Shown in pieces: positions 49,686 through 58,178 of a stretch of 64,000 bases of DNA (position 1 is the stretch's first letter; each line of letters starts with the position of its first letter). The stretch is from Arthrobacter sp. ES3-54. GTDB lineage: Bacteria > Actinomycetota > Actinomycetes > Actinomycetales > Micrococcaceae. The notes beneath the pieces were generated by a model. That model worked only from the letters and a program-made list of their open reading frames with translations. It made no database searches and was not told where the DNA came from. The translations under genes were made by a program, and so were the position numbers. The stretch covers positions 62,001 through 126,000 of the forward strand of contig NZ_JAQFIF010000007.1 of assembly GCF_029504395.1 (NCBI RefSeq), written 5' to 3'.

Positions 49686-51721
49686 CGGAGGAAGGCCGCG
49701 GCCACGCCGGCGTCCACGGGGATGTGCAGCCCGGTGGTGTGGGAGAGCTCGCTGCCGGTGAGCACGGCGGCGGCGTTGGCCACGTTTTCGGGCAGCACTT
49801 CGCGCTTGAGCAGGGTGCGCTGGGCGTAGTACTTGCCCAGTTCCTCTTCCTGCACCCCGTAGACGGCGGCGCGCTTGGCGCCCCAGCCGCCGGCGAAGAT
49901 CCCGGAGCCGCGGACCACGCCGTCGGGGTTGATGCCGTTGACCCGGATCCCGTACTCGCCCAGTTCCGCGGCAAGGAGCCGGACCTGGTGGGCCTGGTCT
50001 GCCTTGGTGGCGGAGTAGGCGATGTTGTTCGGGCCGGCGAACACGGAGTTCTTGGAGGAGATGTAGATGATGTCCCCGCCCATTTCCTGGCCGATCATCA
50101 CCTGTGCGGCGGCCTTGGCCACCAGGAACGAGCCCTTGGCCATGACGTTGTGCTGCAGGTCCCAGTCCTTTTCCGTGGTTTCCAGGAGCGGCTTGGAGAT
50201 GGAGAGCCCGGCGTTGTTGACCACCAGGTCCAGGCCGCCGAAGGCCAGGACGGCTTCCTGGATGGCCGCGGCGATCTGGGCTTCGTCGGTGACGTCGGCC
50301 TGCACACCGATCGCGACGTCGGCGCCGCCGAGTTCCGCGGCCACGGCCTGGGCGTTGTCCAGGTTCAGGTCCGCGATGACCACGCACGCGCCGTCGGCGG
50401 CGAAGCGGGTGGCGATCGCCTTGCCGATGCCCGACGCCGCCCCGGTCACCAGGGCGATCCGGCCGACGTGGGATTTCGGCTTGGGCATCCGAGCCAGCTT
50501 GGCCTCTTCCAGGGCCCAGTATTCGATCCGGAACTTCTCGGATTCCTCAATCGGGGCGTAGGTGGAGACGGCCTCGGCGCCGCGCATGACGTTGATGGCG
50601 TTGAGGTAGAACTCCCCCGCCACCCGGGCGGTCTGCTTGTTCGCCCCGAAGGAGAACATGCCCACCCCGGGCACCAGCACGATCGCCGGGTCCGCGCCGC
50701 GCAGGGCGGGGCTGTCCGGGGTTGCGTGCCGGCGGTAATACCCCTGGTAGTCCTCGCGGTAGGCGGCGTGGAGCTCCTTGAGCCGGGCCACGGAATCCTC
50801 CACCGGGGCGTCGGCGGGCAGGTCCAGCACCAGCGGCTTGACCTTGGTGCGCAGGAAGTGGTCCGGGCAGGACGTGCCCAGGGCGCCGAGCCGGGGGTGC
50901 TCTGCAGCTTCGAGGAACTCCAGGACGGCGGGGTCATCGCTGAAGTGGCCCAGCTGCGGCTTGTCCGTCGAGGCGAGTCCGCGGATCACGGGCGCCAGGG
51001 CGGCGGCCTTCGCGCGGCGCTCGGCCTCCGGGAGGGCGCCGAAGCCGGGCAGCTTCGGCCCGAACGGTTCGGCCCTGCCATGGTCCTTGATGTACTGCTC
51101 GGCCTGCTCGATGATCCACAGCGAGTTGGCCTCGGCTTCCTCGTTGGTGGCGCCCCAGGCGGTGATGCCGTGGCCGCCGAGGATAGTGCCGACCGCGTGC
51201 GGGTTCGCGTCCTTGATCGCGGCGATGTCCAGGCCCAGCTGGAAGCCGGGGCGACGCCACGGCACCCACGCCACCTTCTCGCCGAAGATCTCCTTGGTGA
51301 GGGCCTCGCCGTCGGCTGCCGTGGCAATGGCGATGCCGGAGTCCGGGTGCAGGTGGTCCACGTGGGCGGCGTCGACCAGGCCGTGCATGGCGGTGTCGAT
51401 CGAGGGGGCGGCGCCGCCCTTGCCGTGCAGGCAGTAATCGAACGCGGCCACCATTTCGTCTTCACGCTCGACGCCGGGATACACGTTTTTCAGTGCCTGC
51501 AGCCGGTCCAGCCGCAGCACGGCAAGGCCCTCGGCCTTCAGCGTGCCCAGGTCCCCGCCGGAGCCCTTGACCCACAGGAGCTCGACGTCCTCGCCGGTCA
51601 CCGGGTCCTTTTCGGCGCCCTTGGCGGAGGTGTTGCCGCCGGCGAAGTTCGTGTTCCGCTTGTCCGCGCCGAGGCGGTTGGAACGGGCAATCAGTTCTTC
51701 AACAGTCTTGTTCTCAGTCAT
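49682..51721 (-). CDS. rhaD: Bifunctional rhamnulose-1-phosphate aldolase/lactaldehyde dehydrogenase (aldolase-SDR fusion)
   Basis: This fusion cleaves rhamnulose 1-phosphate to DHAP and L-lactaldehyde, and its second domain probably oxidises lactaldehyde to L-lactate. The 679-residue protein has a class II aldolase domain (about 1-400, with zinc site DHLHPDSG and GGNTSAKG) and a C-terminal short-chain dehydrogenase (about 420-679) with NAD motif GAASGIGK (about 426-433), VNNAG, Ser in ISSKNS and YSATK with catalytic Tyr and Lys. The length agrees with other RhaEW-type fusions. ATG 51721 is used; upstream MGRLRV would overlap rhaI. Confidence 0.94.
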   Translation of the reverse strand: MTENKTVEELIARSNRLGADKRNTNFAGGNTSAKGAEKDPVTGEDVELLWVKGSGGDLGTLKAEGLAVLRLDRLQALKNVYPGVEREDEMVAAFDYCLHGKGGAAPSIDTAMHGLVDAAHVDHLHPDSGIAIATAADGEALTKEIFGEKVAWVPWRRPGFQLGLDIAAIKDANPHAVGTILGGHGITAWGATNEEAEANSLWIIEQAEQYIKDHGRAEPFGPKLPGFGALPEAERRAKAAALAPVIRGLASTDKPQLGHFSDDPAVLEFLEAAEHPRLGALGTSCPDHFLRTKVKPLVLDLPADAPVEDSVARLKELHAAYREDYQGYYRRHATPDSPALRGADPAIVLVPGVGMFSFGANKQTARVAGEFYLNAINVMRGAEAVSTYAPIEESEKFRIEYWALEEAKLARMPKPKSHVGRIALVTGAASGIGKAIATRFAADGACVVIADLNLDNAQAVAAELGGADVAIGVQADVTDEAQIAAAIQEAVLAFGGLDLVVNNAGLSISKPLLETTEKDWDLQHNVMAKGSFLVAKAAAQVMIGQEMGGDIIYISSKNSVFAGPNNIAYSATKADQAHQVRLLAAELGEYGIRVNGINPDGVVRGSGIFAGGWGAKRAAVYGVQEEELGKYYAQRTLLKREVLPENVANAAAVLTGSELSHTTGLHIPVDAGVAAAFLR

Positions 51722-51726
51722 AACTC

Positions 51727-52893
51727 TTAAGCGCCCCATCCGGCTTGCTGGCCGCCGACGCGGTCCTCGTTGATCTTCTTCTGGTAGCCGCTGGCCTTGA
51801 AGGCGGCCAGCGGGTCCGCGGGCAGGCCGCGGGATTCACGCCACTGCGCCAGCGCAGGACGGACATCGGTGTAGAACGCATCGTTGAAGATGCCGTTGGC
51901 GGCCAGGACGTCGCCGTTGCGCTGGGCCTCGGCGAGCGCGTCGGTGTCGATGAGCAGGGCGCGGGCCGTCATTTCCTGGACGTTGAGCACGGAGCGGATC
52001 TGGCCCGGGATCTTTTCTTCCAGGTTGTGGCACTGGTCCAGCATCAGGGCGACGCCGGACTCTTTACCGAAGCCGCCGCCGCGGATGACCTCGTACATGA
52101 TGCGGAAGAGCTGGAACGGATCGGCCGCGCCGACGATCAGGTCATCATCCGCGTAGAAGCGGGAGTTGAAGTCAAAGGAGCCGAGCTTGCCCAGGCGCAG
52201 CAGCTGCATGACGATGAATTCGATGTTGGTGCCCGGGGCGTGGTGGCCGGTGTCCAGGCAGACGAAGGCCTTCTCGCCCAGGGCCAGGGTCTGGGCGTAG
52301 GAGGTGCCCCAGTCCGGGACGTCGGTGTGGTAGAAAGCCGGCTCGAAGAACTTGTATTCCAGCACCAGGCGCTGCTCCGGGCCCAGGGCGGCGTAGATCT
52401 CCTGCAGGGATTCGGCCAGGCGGTCCTGCCGGCCGCGCATGTCGTCCTGGCCCGGATAGTTGGTGCCGTCCGCGAGCCAAATCTTCAGGTCCTGCGAGCC
52501 CGTGGCGTGCATGATCTCCAGGCACTCCAAGTGGTGATCGATGGCGCGGCGGCGCACCGCGGGGTTCAGGGAGGTCAGCGAGCCGAACTTGTACTCGTCG
52601 TCCTGGAACGTATTGGAGTTCACCGTGCCCAGGCCCACGCCCAGGCCCGCGGCGTACTCGTTCAGGGCCGCGTAGTCATCCACTTTGTCCCAGGGAATGT
52701 GCAGCGCGACCGTGGGTGCCAGGCCGGTGAGTTCGTGGACTTTCGCGGCGTCGGCCAGCTTTTCCTGGACGGTGCGCGGGGTGCCCGGGGTGCCGAACAC
52801 CTTGAAGCGGGTGCCGGAGTTGCCGTAGGCCCAGGACGGGACCTCGATGGCGAGTTCCGCGAGGCGACCCAGGGCCGTTTCTGTGGTGTTCAT
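51727..52893 (-). CDS. rhaI: L-rhamnose isomerase (TIM-barrel, RhaI type)
   Basis: RhaI converts L-rhamnose to L-rhamnulose. The 388-residue protein belongs to the RhaI/RhaL group related to xylose isomerase and not the RhaA type. Metal-binding regions include LEYKFFEPAFYHTD, VCLDTGHHAPGTN (about 212-224) and DFNSRFYADDD (about 236-246). Length is usual. ATG 52893 overlaps the mutarotase stop by four bases, and the aldolase gene follows after 5 bases. Confidence 0.94.
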   Translation of the reverse strand: MNTTETALGRLAELAIEVPSWAYGNSGTRFKVFGTPGTPRTVQEKLADAAKVHELTGLAPTVALHIPWDKVDDYAALNEYAAGLGVGLGTVNSNTFQDDEYKFGSLTSLNPAVRRRAIDHHLECLEIMHATGSQDLKIWLADGTNYPGQDDMRGRQDRLAESLQEIYAALGPEQRLVLEYKFFEPAFYHTDVPDWGTSYAQTLALGEKAFVCLDTGHHAPGTNIEFIVMQLLRLGKLGSFDFNSRFYADDDLIVGAADPFQLFRIMYEVIRGGGFGKESGVALMLDQCHNLEEKIPGQIRSVLNVQEMTARALLIDTDALAEAQRNGDVLAANGIFNDAFYTDVRPALAQWRESRGLPADPLAAFKASGYQKKINEDRVGGQQAGWGA

Positions 52894-53273
52894 GATTGTT
52901 CCTTCTGCGGTTGGTGGTTGTCCTCGGCGGCGTTGGCCGCGGACAACTGGTCCTCGAGATTGAAAATTTCGGTGAGCTGGAGGAAGCCCTGGTCCGGTGC
53001 TCCGGCGAGATCGTCAAAGAAACCGGCCATCTCGGCCTGCCAGCGGGCGTTCACGTCCGTGGCTGCCATCCGGGCCTGGGCTCCGGTCAGGCTGTCCGTT
53101 TCGAAGTAGCCGATCAGGAGCCCGTCGGGCCGGAGGAAGAGTGAGTAGTTGTTCCAGCCGGAGGCCTTGAGGGCCCGGAGCATCTCCGGCCAGACGGCGG
53201 CGTGCCGGCGGGTGTATTCCTCGATCAGCCCGGGCTTGACCTGGAGTTGGAAGCAGACGCGTTCCGTGGTCAT
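52890..53273 (-). CDS. rhaM: L-rhamnose mutarotase
   Basis: RhaM interconverts alpha- and beta-L-rhamnopyranose so that the isomerase gets the right anomer. The 127-residue protein has the family features CFQLQVKPGLIEEYTRRHA (catalytic His about 22), WPEMLRALKASGWNNYSLFL and GYFETD, plus a C-terminal MAGFFDDL. A tail of about 20 residues is charged. ATG 53273 overlaps the upstream isomerase-like gene (ATGA), and its stop overlaps rhaI. Confidence 0.93.
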   Translation of the reverse strand: MTTERVCFQLQVKPGLIEEYTRRHAAVWPEMLRALKASGWNNYSLFLRPDGLLIGYFETDSLTGAQARMAATDVNARWQAEMAGFFDDLAGAPDQGFLQLTEIFNLEDQLSAANAAEDNHQPQKEQS

Positions 53274-54718
53274 GAGAGCACCACGTGGCGGTGTTCGATG
53301 CCCAACAGGGACGCGGCTGCCTTGATGTCCGCGGCCCGGTGGCCGACGCAGAGAGCCCAGTGGTGTCCGATGCCGGTCTGGCTCCACTGGTCCACCCAGA
53401 GCCCGGGGTCCCCGCCGAAGTCCACCCGGGAGGTCGTGTTGCCGATCTGCAGGAGCGGGCCGGGGACCACTTCGCCTTCTGAGGTGACGAAGACGTAGCT
53501 ACCGTCCGGGTCCTGGCCGAGGCCGAAGGTGGTGACGGGGCCGTGGCGCACATCGAATTCGACCGAGACGCCCCAGCCGCGTTTGCCGTGGTAGATGCCG
53601 AGTCCGCGCAGGAGCGGGTCCTGGGCGGACACGGCCAGATGCGCCGGACCGTCGTGTCCCATTTCGACCACGTTGTCGAGGAAGTTCAGGGCCTGGATCT
53701 CGGTGAAGGATCCCCCGGCGCCGATCGCCTGGGCGGCCAGCATCGCAATGGAGGTCCGCAGCTCGAATTCGCCGGCCATCGGGATGCCCCGTGCGGTCAG
53801 GATGGAGGAGCCCAGGATCATCCCGGCGCCCAGCCGTTCGTGCTGTTCCCCGGCCAGTCCGCGGTGGTAGTAGGCCACGGAGTCGAGGTCGAAGTCCGCC
53901 ACGAGGCGGTCCAGGCCCACTGACACCTTCGCGCCCCACGCAAAGTCGTCGTCGTTCACGGAGTCATCCACAACGAAAAGTTCGCGGGCGAGCCCAAGCC
54001 GTTCGGAGACCTCCGCGTCCGTCACGGCGTTGACCCGTTCGCGGAGGTCATCGAATTCCAGCACCTCGACGTGGGAGCCGAAGGTGGTCGAGACGGTGGT
54101 GAGGTCCGTGGCGACATCGAGCATGCCCGGATAGAGGTGGCCCATCAGCCCGTGCCGGGCGTTGCGGAGCCGGGCGCGGACTCCGGCGGCGTGAACCCAC
54201 TGCGTGATCCGCTCCCAAGCGGACTCCTGCTTGAGGTGCCCGGAGACTGAGCGGAAGTCGATCCCGGCCCGGCGGAAGACGTTGGCGACCTCCGGCACGG
54301 GGCACTGGCCGCAGTAGGCCAGCCACTTGCCGGTGTCAAAGTTGGCGTGGTCCATCGCCTCGGTCGGCTGCAGGTCGATCACCAGAACGGGGGTCTTCGC
54401 CCGTTGGGCGATGGGCAGGACCATGGACGACGTCAGGTACGTAGTGAGGAAGATGACGATGAGGTCGCAGTCGGCGACGCGCAGCTTTTCGCCGGCCGTC
54501 GCGGCTTCCTGCGCGTCAGAGATGAATCCGGTGTCGACGACTTCGGCGTCGAGCCCCTGGAAGCGGCCGGTGACGTAGCGGACGGAGTCCCGCAGCTGCG
54601 GCAGCAGCTCCGGGAACTGGGGCCAGTAGGCGCCCAGCCCGCCGGAGACCAGCCCGATGCGGGTGGGGCGGCGCCTGTGTGGGTGCAGCAGCCGATCGGC
54701 CGGTTGTTTCTGGTTCAT
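53270..54718 (-). CDS. L-fucose/L-arabinose isomerase family protein
   Basis: The 482-residue protein has the FucI/AraA fold: an N-terminal domain with IGLVSGGLGAYWPQFPELL, a middle with FLTTYLTSSMVLPIAQRAKTP, and a C-terminal domain with metal-site features ELRTSIAMLAAQAIGAGGSFTEIQ and GHHWALCVGH. It is a second, unrelated isomerase fold beside rhaI in the same operon. It may act on L-fucose, L-lyxose or another sugar entering through the same importer, or on a rhamnose epimer. The first 20 residues are polar. The gene starts 190 bases after rhaS, across a GC-rich hairpin. Confidence 0.85.
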   Translation of the reverse strand: MNQKQPADRLLHPHRRRPTRIGLVSGGLGAYWPQFPELLPQLRDSVRYVTGRFQGLDAEVVDTGFISDAQEAATAGEKLRVADCDLIVIFLTTYLTSSMVLPIAQRAKTPVLVIDLQPTEAMDHANFDTGKWLAYCGQCPVPEVANVFRRAGIDFRSVSGHLKQESAWERITQWVHAAGVRARLRNARHGLMGHLYPGMLDVATDLTTVSTTFGSHVEVLEFDDLRERVNAVTDAEVSERLGLARELFVVDDSVNDDDFAWGAKVSVGLDRLVADFDLDSVAYYHRGLAGEQHERLGAGMILGSSILTARGIPMAGEFELRTSIAMLAAQAIGAGGSFTEIQALNFLDNVVEMGHDGPAHLAVSAQDPLLRGLGIYHGKRGWGVSVEFDVRHGPVTTFGLGQDPDGSYVFVTSEGEVVPGPLLQIGNTTSRVDFGGDPGLWVDQWSQTGIGHHWALCVGHRAADIKAAASLLGIEHRHVVLS

Positions 54719-54855
54719 TTAAGGGGGCCTTCCGGCGTGGAAAAGAGAACCTGGGGCTCTGGTACCTGGTTTCCGGGCACGGCTGTGGGGAAAGCGCCGT
54801 GTACCCGGTGCTGTGGCACCGGTGAAGTGGAAATGGTGAGAGGAGGGGTAGAGGC

Positions 54856-54885
54856 GCCGGGCGGGCTGTCGGCGGCCCGCCCGGC
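54856..54885 (-). terminator. Hairpin between rhaS and the isomerase-like gene (partial terminator or mRNA stabiliser)
   Basis: GCCGGGCGGGC/GCCCGCCCGGC forms an 11-base GC stem with an 8-base loop, 25 bases beyond the rhaS stop (54910). In ABC sugar operons such hairpins often protect or end the binding-protein message so that it is made in excess over downstream genes. No U-tract is present, which favours stabilisation or partial termination over a full stop. Confidence 0.6.
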
Positions 54886-54909
54886 CGCTCAGGATGGAAC
54901 AGGTAGGGA

Positions 54910-55977
54910 TCAGAAGTTGTACTTGTCGATGTTCTCGGCGTTGAAGACGGTCGGCGGCCCGACAATCACGAGGCCGCCCTTTTCGACTTTGCGTTCGCCA
55001 AGCTCGCCGGCGGTGAAGGTGTCGCCTTCGGCGCCGGTGATCTTGCCGTCCGTGAGGGCCTTGCCGGCGAACGCGGCAACATAGCCAAGCTGTGCCGGGT
55101 CCCAGAGGGCGAACTCCTTGACAGTTCCGTCCTTTACAAAGGGCCGCATTTCATTCGGCAGCCCCAGCCCGGTGAGGGCAACCTTGCCCTTGTAGGCGGA
55201 CGTGGAGAGGTACCGGGCGGTGGCGGCGATGCCCACCGTGGTGGGAGAGATGATGCCCTTAAGGCTCGGGTGAGCCTGCATGAGGCCCTGGGCCTCCTGG
55301 AAGGACTTGGTGTCGTTGTCATCGCCGTAGACCTTGGCCACAAGCTTGATGTCCTTGTACGCGGGGTTGGAGGCCAGCTCCTCCTCCATGTACTTGATCC
55401 ACTCGTTCTGGTTCGTGGCGTTGGCCGTGGCGGACAGGATGGCGATCTCGCCGCTGCCGCTGATCTGCTCGGAGATCAGCTTGGTCTGGATCAGGGCAAC
55501 GTCCTTGGCTACCACCTGGCTGATGAAGACGTCGCGGCAGTCGGGGTTGGTGTCGGAGTCGAACGCGACAATCTTGGCGCCGGCGGAGCGGGCTTCGCCG
55601 AGGGCCGTGCAGACGGCGTCGGGGTCGTTGGCGGCAATCGTGATGACGTTCGTGCCGGCCTGCGTCTCGGCGTTGATGAAGGAAACCTGGCTGGAGGCGG
55701 AGGCTTCCAGCGGTCCGACGACCTGGGAGGAGGCGAAACCTGCCTCGGTGGCGCCCTTCTTGCCGCCGCCCAGGACGACGTCCGTGTACGGGTTATTCAG
55801 CTGCTTGGGGATGAAGGTGATCTTTTGGTCCCCTCCCGCCCCTGACGGGCTGTTGGTATCACTGGAGGATGCAGAGCCGCTGTTGCAGGCTGTCAGTGCC
55901 AGTGCGGCCACGGCGGTGATGGCCACCATGCTTCCCAGTCGGCCGGTCCGGCCCTTGTTCTTGCGGTTCAACATCAT
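54910..55977 (-). CDS. rhaS: Rhamnose ABC transporter substrate-binding lipoprotein
   Basis: This 355-residue periplasmic-binding-like protein (PBP type 1, sugar) has a lipoprotein signal with lipobox LTAC (Cys about residue 31) and a Ser/Gly linker. The mature part has ITFIPKQLNNPYTDVVLGGGKKGA, IAANDPDAVC and GLGLPNEMRPFVKDGTVKEF, which closely fits the RhaS group of rhamnose binders. It delivers L-rhamnose to the RhaP/RhaQ permeases with RhaT as ATPase. It lies last among the transporter genes. Confidence 0.93.
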   Translation of the reverse strand: MMLNRKNKGRTGRLGSMVAITAVAALALTACNSGSASSSDTNSPSGAGGDQKITFIPKQLNNPYTDVVLGGGKKGATEAGFASSQVVGPLEASASSQVSFINAETQAGTNVITIAANDPDAVCTALGEARSAGAKIVAFDSDTNPDCRDVFISQVVAKDVALIQTKLISEQISGSGEIAILSATANATNQNEWIKYMEEELASNPAYKDIKLVAKVYGDDNDTKSFQEAQGLMQAHPSLKGIISPTTVGIAATARYLSTSAYKGKVALTGLGLPNEMRPFVKDGTVKEFALWDPAQLGYVAAFAGKALTDGKITGAEGDTFTAGELGERKVEKGGLVIVGPPTVFNAENIDKYNF

Positions 55978-56056
55978 CGTTCTTCCCTTTTCCTTCGTGC
56001 GGTAGGTGCGGCCGGCCCCAGGCGGGCACGGTTTCCGTGGTGCTTGTGTGCAGATT

Positions 56057-57139
56057 TCAGGTGGACTTCCGGGTGAAACTTCGGCGTACGCGCCGGGTGT
56101 GGCGCCATTGCCTGATCGCGGAGCCGATGCTCGGTGCCACCACCGAGACGATCAGCAGCAGGCCGGTCACCGTGATGAGGACGACGTCGGACACCCGGGC
56201 CAGGCGGAGGGCGTAGTTGAGCGTCCCGATCAGCAGGACGCCGGCGATGACGCCGGGAATGGAGCCTTTGCCGCCGAAGATCGACACGCCACCCAGCAGG
56301 ACAGCGGCGATGACGGCCAGTTCCAGGCCAGAGGCGTTGTCGCTGCGGGCGCTGGTGTAGCGCAGGGTCCAGTAGATGCCGGCGAGCGCAGAGACGGCGC
56401 CGGATCCGACGTACAGCCAGAACTTGCTGCGGGCCACGTTGATGCCGACGAAGCTGGCGGCTTCCTTGCTGTAGCCCATCGCATAGAGCCCCCGTCCGAA
56501 CGGCGTGAAGTGCAGCAGCACGCCGAAGAAGACCATCACCGCGACGACGCCGATCATCACCGTGGGGATGCCGGTGCCGCCGATCTTGGAGGTGAAGAAG
56601 GCGGTCAGCGCCTTCGGGAAGTTGGCCACCGCGTTGTCGCCGATGATGACCAAGGCCAGGCCGCGGAACAACGCTAGGGTGCCGATGGTGACGGCCAGGG
56701 AGGGCAGTCCGAGGACCGCGATCAGGAAGCCGTTGAACATGCCGGCGGCAACTCCTGCCAGCAGGCTGATTGCCAGGACCAGCCAGATGTCCATCCCGCC
56801 GGCCCAGAGGACGCCCATCAAGGCGCTGGTCAGGCCGGCGGTGCTGGCCACGGACAGGTCGATCTCGCCCGTGATGATGATCAGGGTCATCGGCATGGCG
56901 ATCAGCAGGACCGGGATCACATCCAGGAGCAGGAAGCCGGTGGTGACCGGGGAGGCGAAGCGCGGGATCGCGATGGCGGCGTAGATCAGGAAAGCAACCA
57001 GGGCGTAGATGGTGATGGCGTCACGGCCGGTCAGGATCCGTGCGGCGCCGGTCCGGCCCTTCGGTTCGCTGGCCAGCGGCTTGGTGTTGTCAGCCACGGG
57101 CGCCGGCGCCGGGCTGGTGGTGGACGTGGTTTCAGACAT
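56057..57139 (-). CDS. rhaQ: Rhamnose ABC transporter permease RhaQ
   Basis: The 360-residue membrane protein has 9-10 helices and the BPD_transp_2 signature: TGEIDLSVASTAGLTSA in the first part and GGVSIFGGKGSIPGVIAGVLLIG (about 285-307) near the end. The N-terminus (about 1-35) and the C-terminal Arg-rich tail (RQWRHTRRVRRS) are cytoplasmic. Its ATG overlaps the end of rhaP by 8 bases. The assignment P against Q follows gene order and is interchangeable. Confidence 0.93.
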   Translation of the reverse strand: MSETTSTTSPAPAPVADNTKPLASEPKGRTGAARILTGRDAITIYALVAFLIYAAIAIPRFASPVTTGFLLLDVIPVLLIAMPMTLIIITGEIDLSVASTAGLTSALMGVLWAGGMDIWLVLAISLLAGVAAGMFNGFLIAVLGLPSLAVTIGTLALFRGLALVIIGDNAVANFPKALTAFFTSKIGGTGIPTVMIGVVAVMVFFGVLLHFTPFGRGLYAMGYSKEAASFVGINVARSKFWLYVGSGAVSALAGIYWTLRYTSARSDNASGLELAVIAAVLLGGVSIFGGKGSIPGVIAGVLLIGTLNYALRLARVSDVVLITVTGLLLIVSVVAPSIGSAIRQWRHTRRVRRSFTRKST

Positions 57140-58178
57140 TGCGAGCCTCGCTAATCCGCAGTTTCTTGGCTGTGCGCAGGCTGGCCACGCGGTCGATGAT
57201 GATGGCGGTGAGGATCAGCACGCCGACGATCGCCTGCTGCCAGAATTTGTCCACCCTCAGGGCGGTCAGGGAACTGGTGATGGTGGTCAGGAGCACGGCG
57301 CCGAGGGCGGCCCCGGTCACCGATCCGCTGCCGCCGAAGATAGCCACGCCACCGACGACGGCGGCCGCCACCACGGTCAGTTCCATGCCGGTGCCGGTGG
57401 TGGCGCCGACCGAGTTGAAGCGGCTGGCGTAGAGCACGCCGGCCAGGCCGGCGAGTGCCCCGTTGGCCAGGAAGGCCAGGAACACGCGCTTGGAGACCTT
57501 GATGCCGAAGGCAGTGGCCGCGTCCGGGTCCGAGCCGATGGCGTACAGGTCACGGCCCGGGCGGGTGCCGGACATGTAGATGGCCACGGCGATCACGACG
57601 ACGATGGCCAGCAGTGTGATGACGGGGAACCCCAGGAAGGTGTTTACCGAGAGGGCGCCGAACTCCTCTGGACGGTCGCCGGCGAAGAACTGTTTGCCGC
57701 CGGCCCAGGCGTTGTTCAGGCCGCGGTACACGTAGAGCGTCCCGAGGGTGATGACCAGGGCGGGCACTTTGGCCAAGGTGACCAGGGCGCCGTTGATGGC
57801 GCCCAGCAACGCCCCGAAGACCATGCCGATCGCAAAGACGGCGAGGATCGGCACGTCCGGCACGGCCGCGAAGATGGAGCCGGTGCCGAAGGCGACCAGC
57901 CCCAGCATGGAGCCGACGGAGAGGTCGATGTTCCTGGTGATGATCAGCAGGGTCTGCCCTACGGCCAGAATCATGATGATGGTGGCGTTGAGCAGCAGGT
58001 CCTTCACGCCTTGGGCGGTGAGGAATAGCGGGTTGATCAGGTAGGTGACGAGTACCAGCAGCGCCAGGGCGATCAGCACGGGGAGTTCGCGCATCCGCAG
58101 CACCGCAGCGACGGCGCCGCGGGCGCCGGCGGCGGGCGCCGTCGTCGTTGCGTTCTTGTGGTCCAGAGCTGAGCTCAC
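57132..58178 (-). CDS. rhaP: Rhamnose ABC transporter permease RhaP
   Basis: The 348-residue membrane protein is homologous to RhaQ, with RNIDLSVGSMLGLVAFGTG and GGVAIFGGSGSVTGAALGAVLL as permease signatures and about nine helices. GTG 58178 overlaps the ATPase stop (GTGA) and has AGGAGG about 7 bases upstream. The long open frame upstream of this start is an alternative reading of rhaT and shows no protein features. Confidence 0.93.
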   Translation of the reverse strand: MSSALDHKNATTTAPAAGARGAVAAVLRMRELPVLIALALLVLVTYLINPLFLTAQGVKDLLLNATIIMILAVGQTLLIITRNIDLSVGSMLGLVAFGTGSIFAAVPDVPILAVFAIGMVFGALLGAINGALVTLAKVPALVITLGTLYVYRGLNNAWAGGKQFFAGDRPEEFGALSVNTFLGFPVITLLAIVVVIAVAIYMSGTRPGRDLYAIGSDPDAATAFGIKVSKRVFLAFLANGALAGLAGVLYASRFNSVGATTGTGMELTVVAAAVVGGVAIFGGSGSVTGAALGAVLLTTITSSLTALRVDKFWQQAIVGVLILTAIIIDRVASLRTAKKLRISEARNV

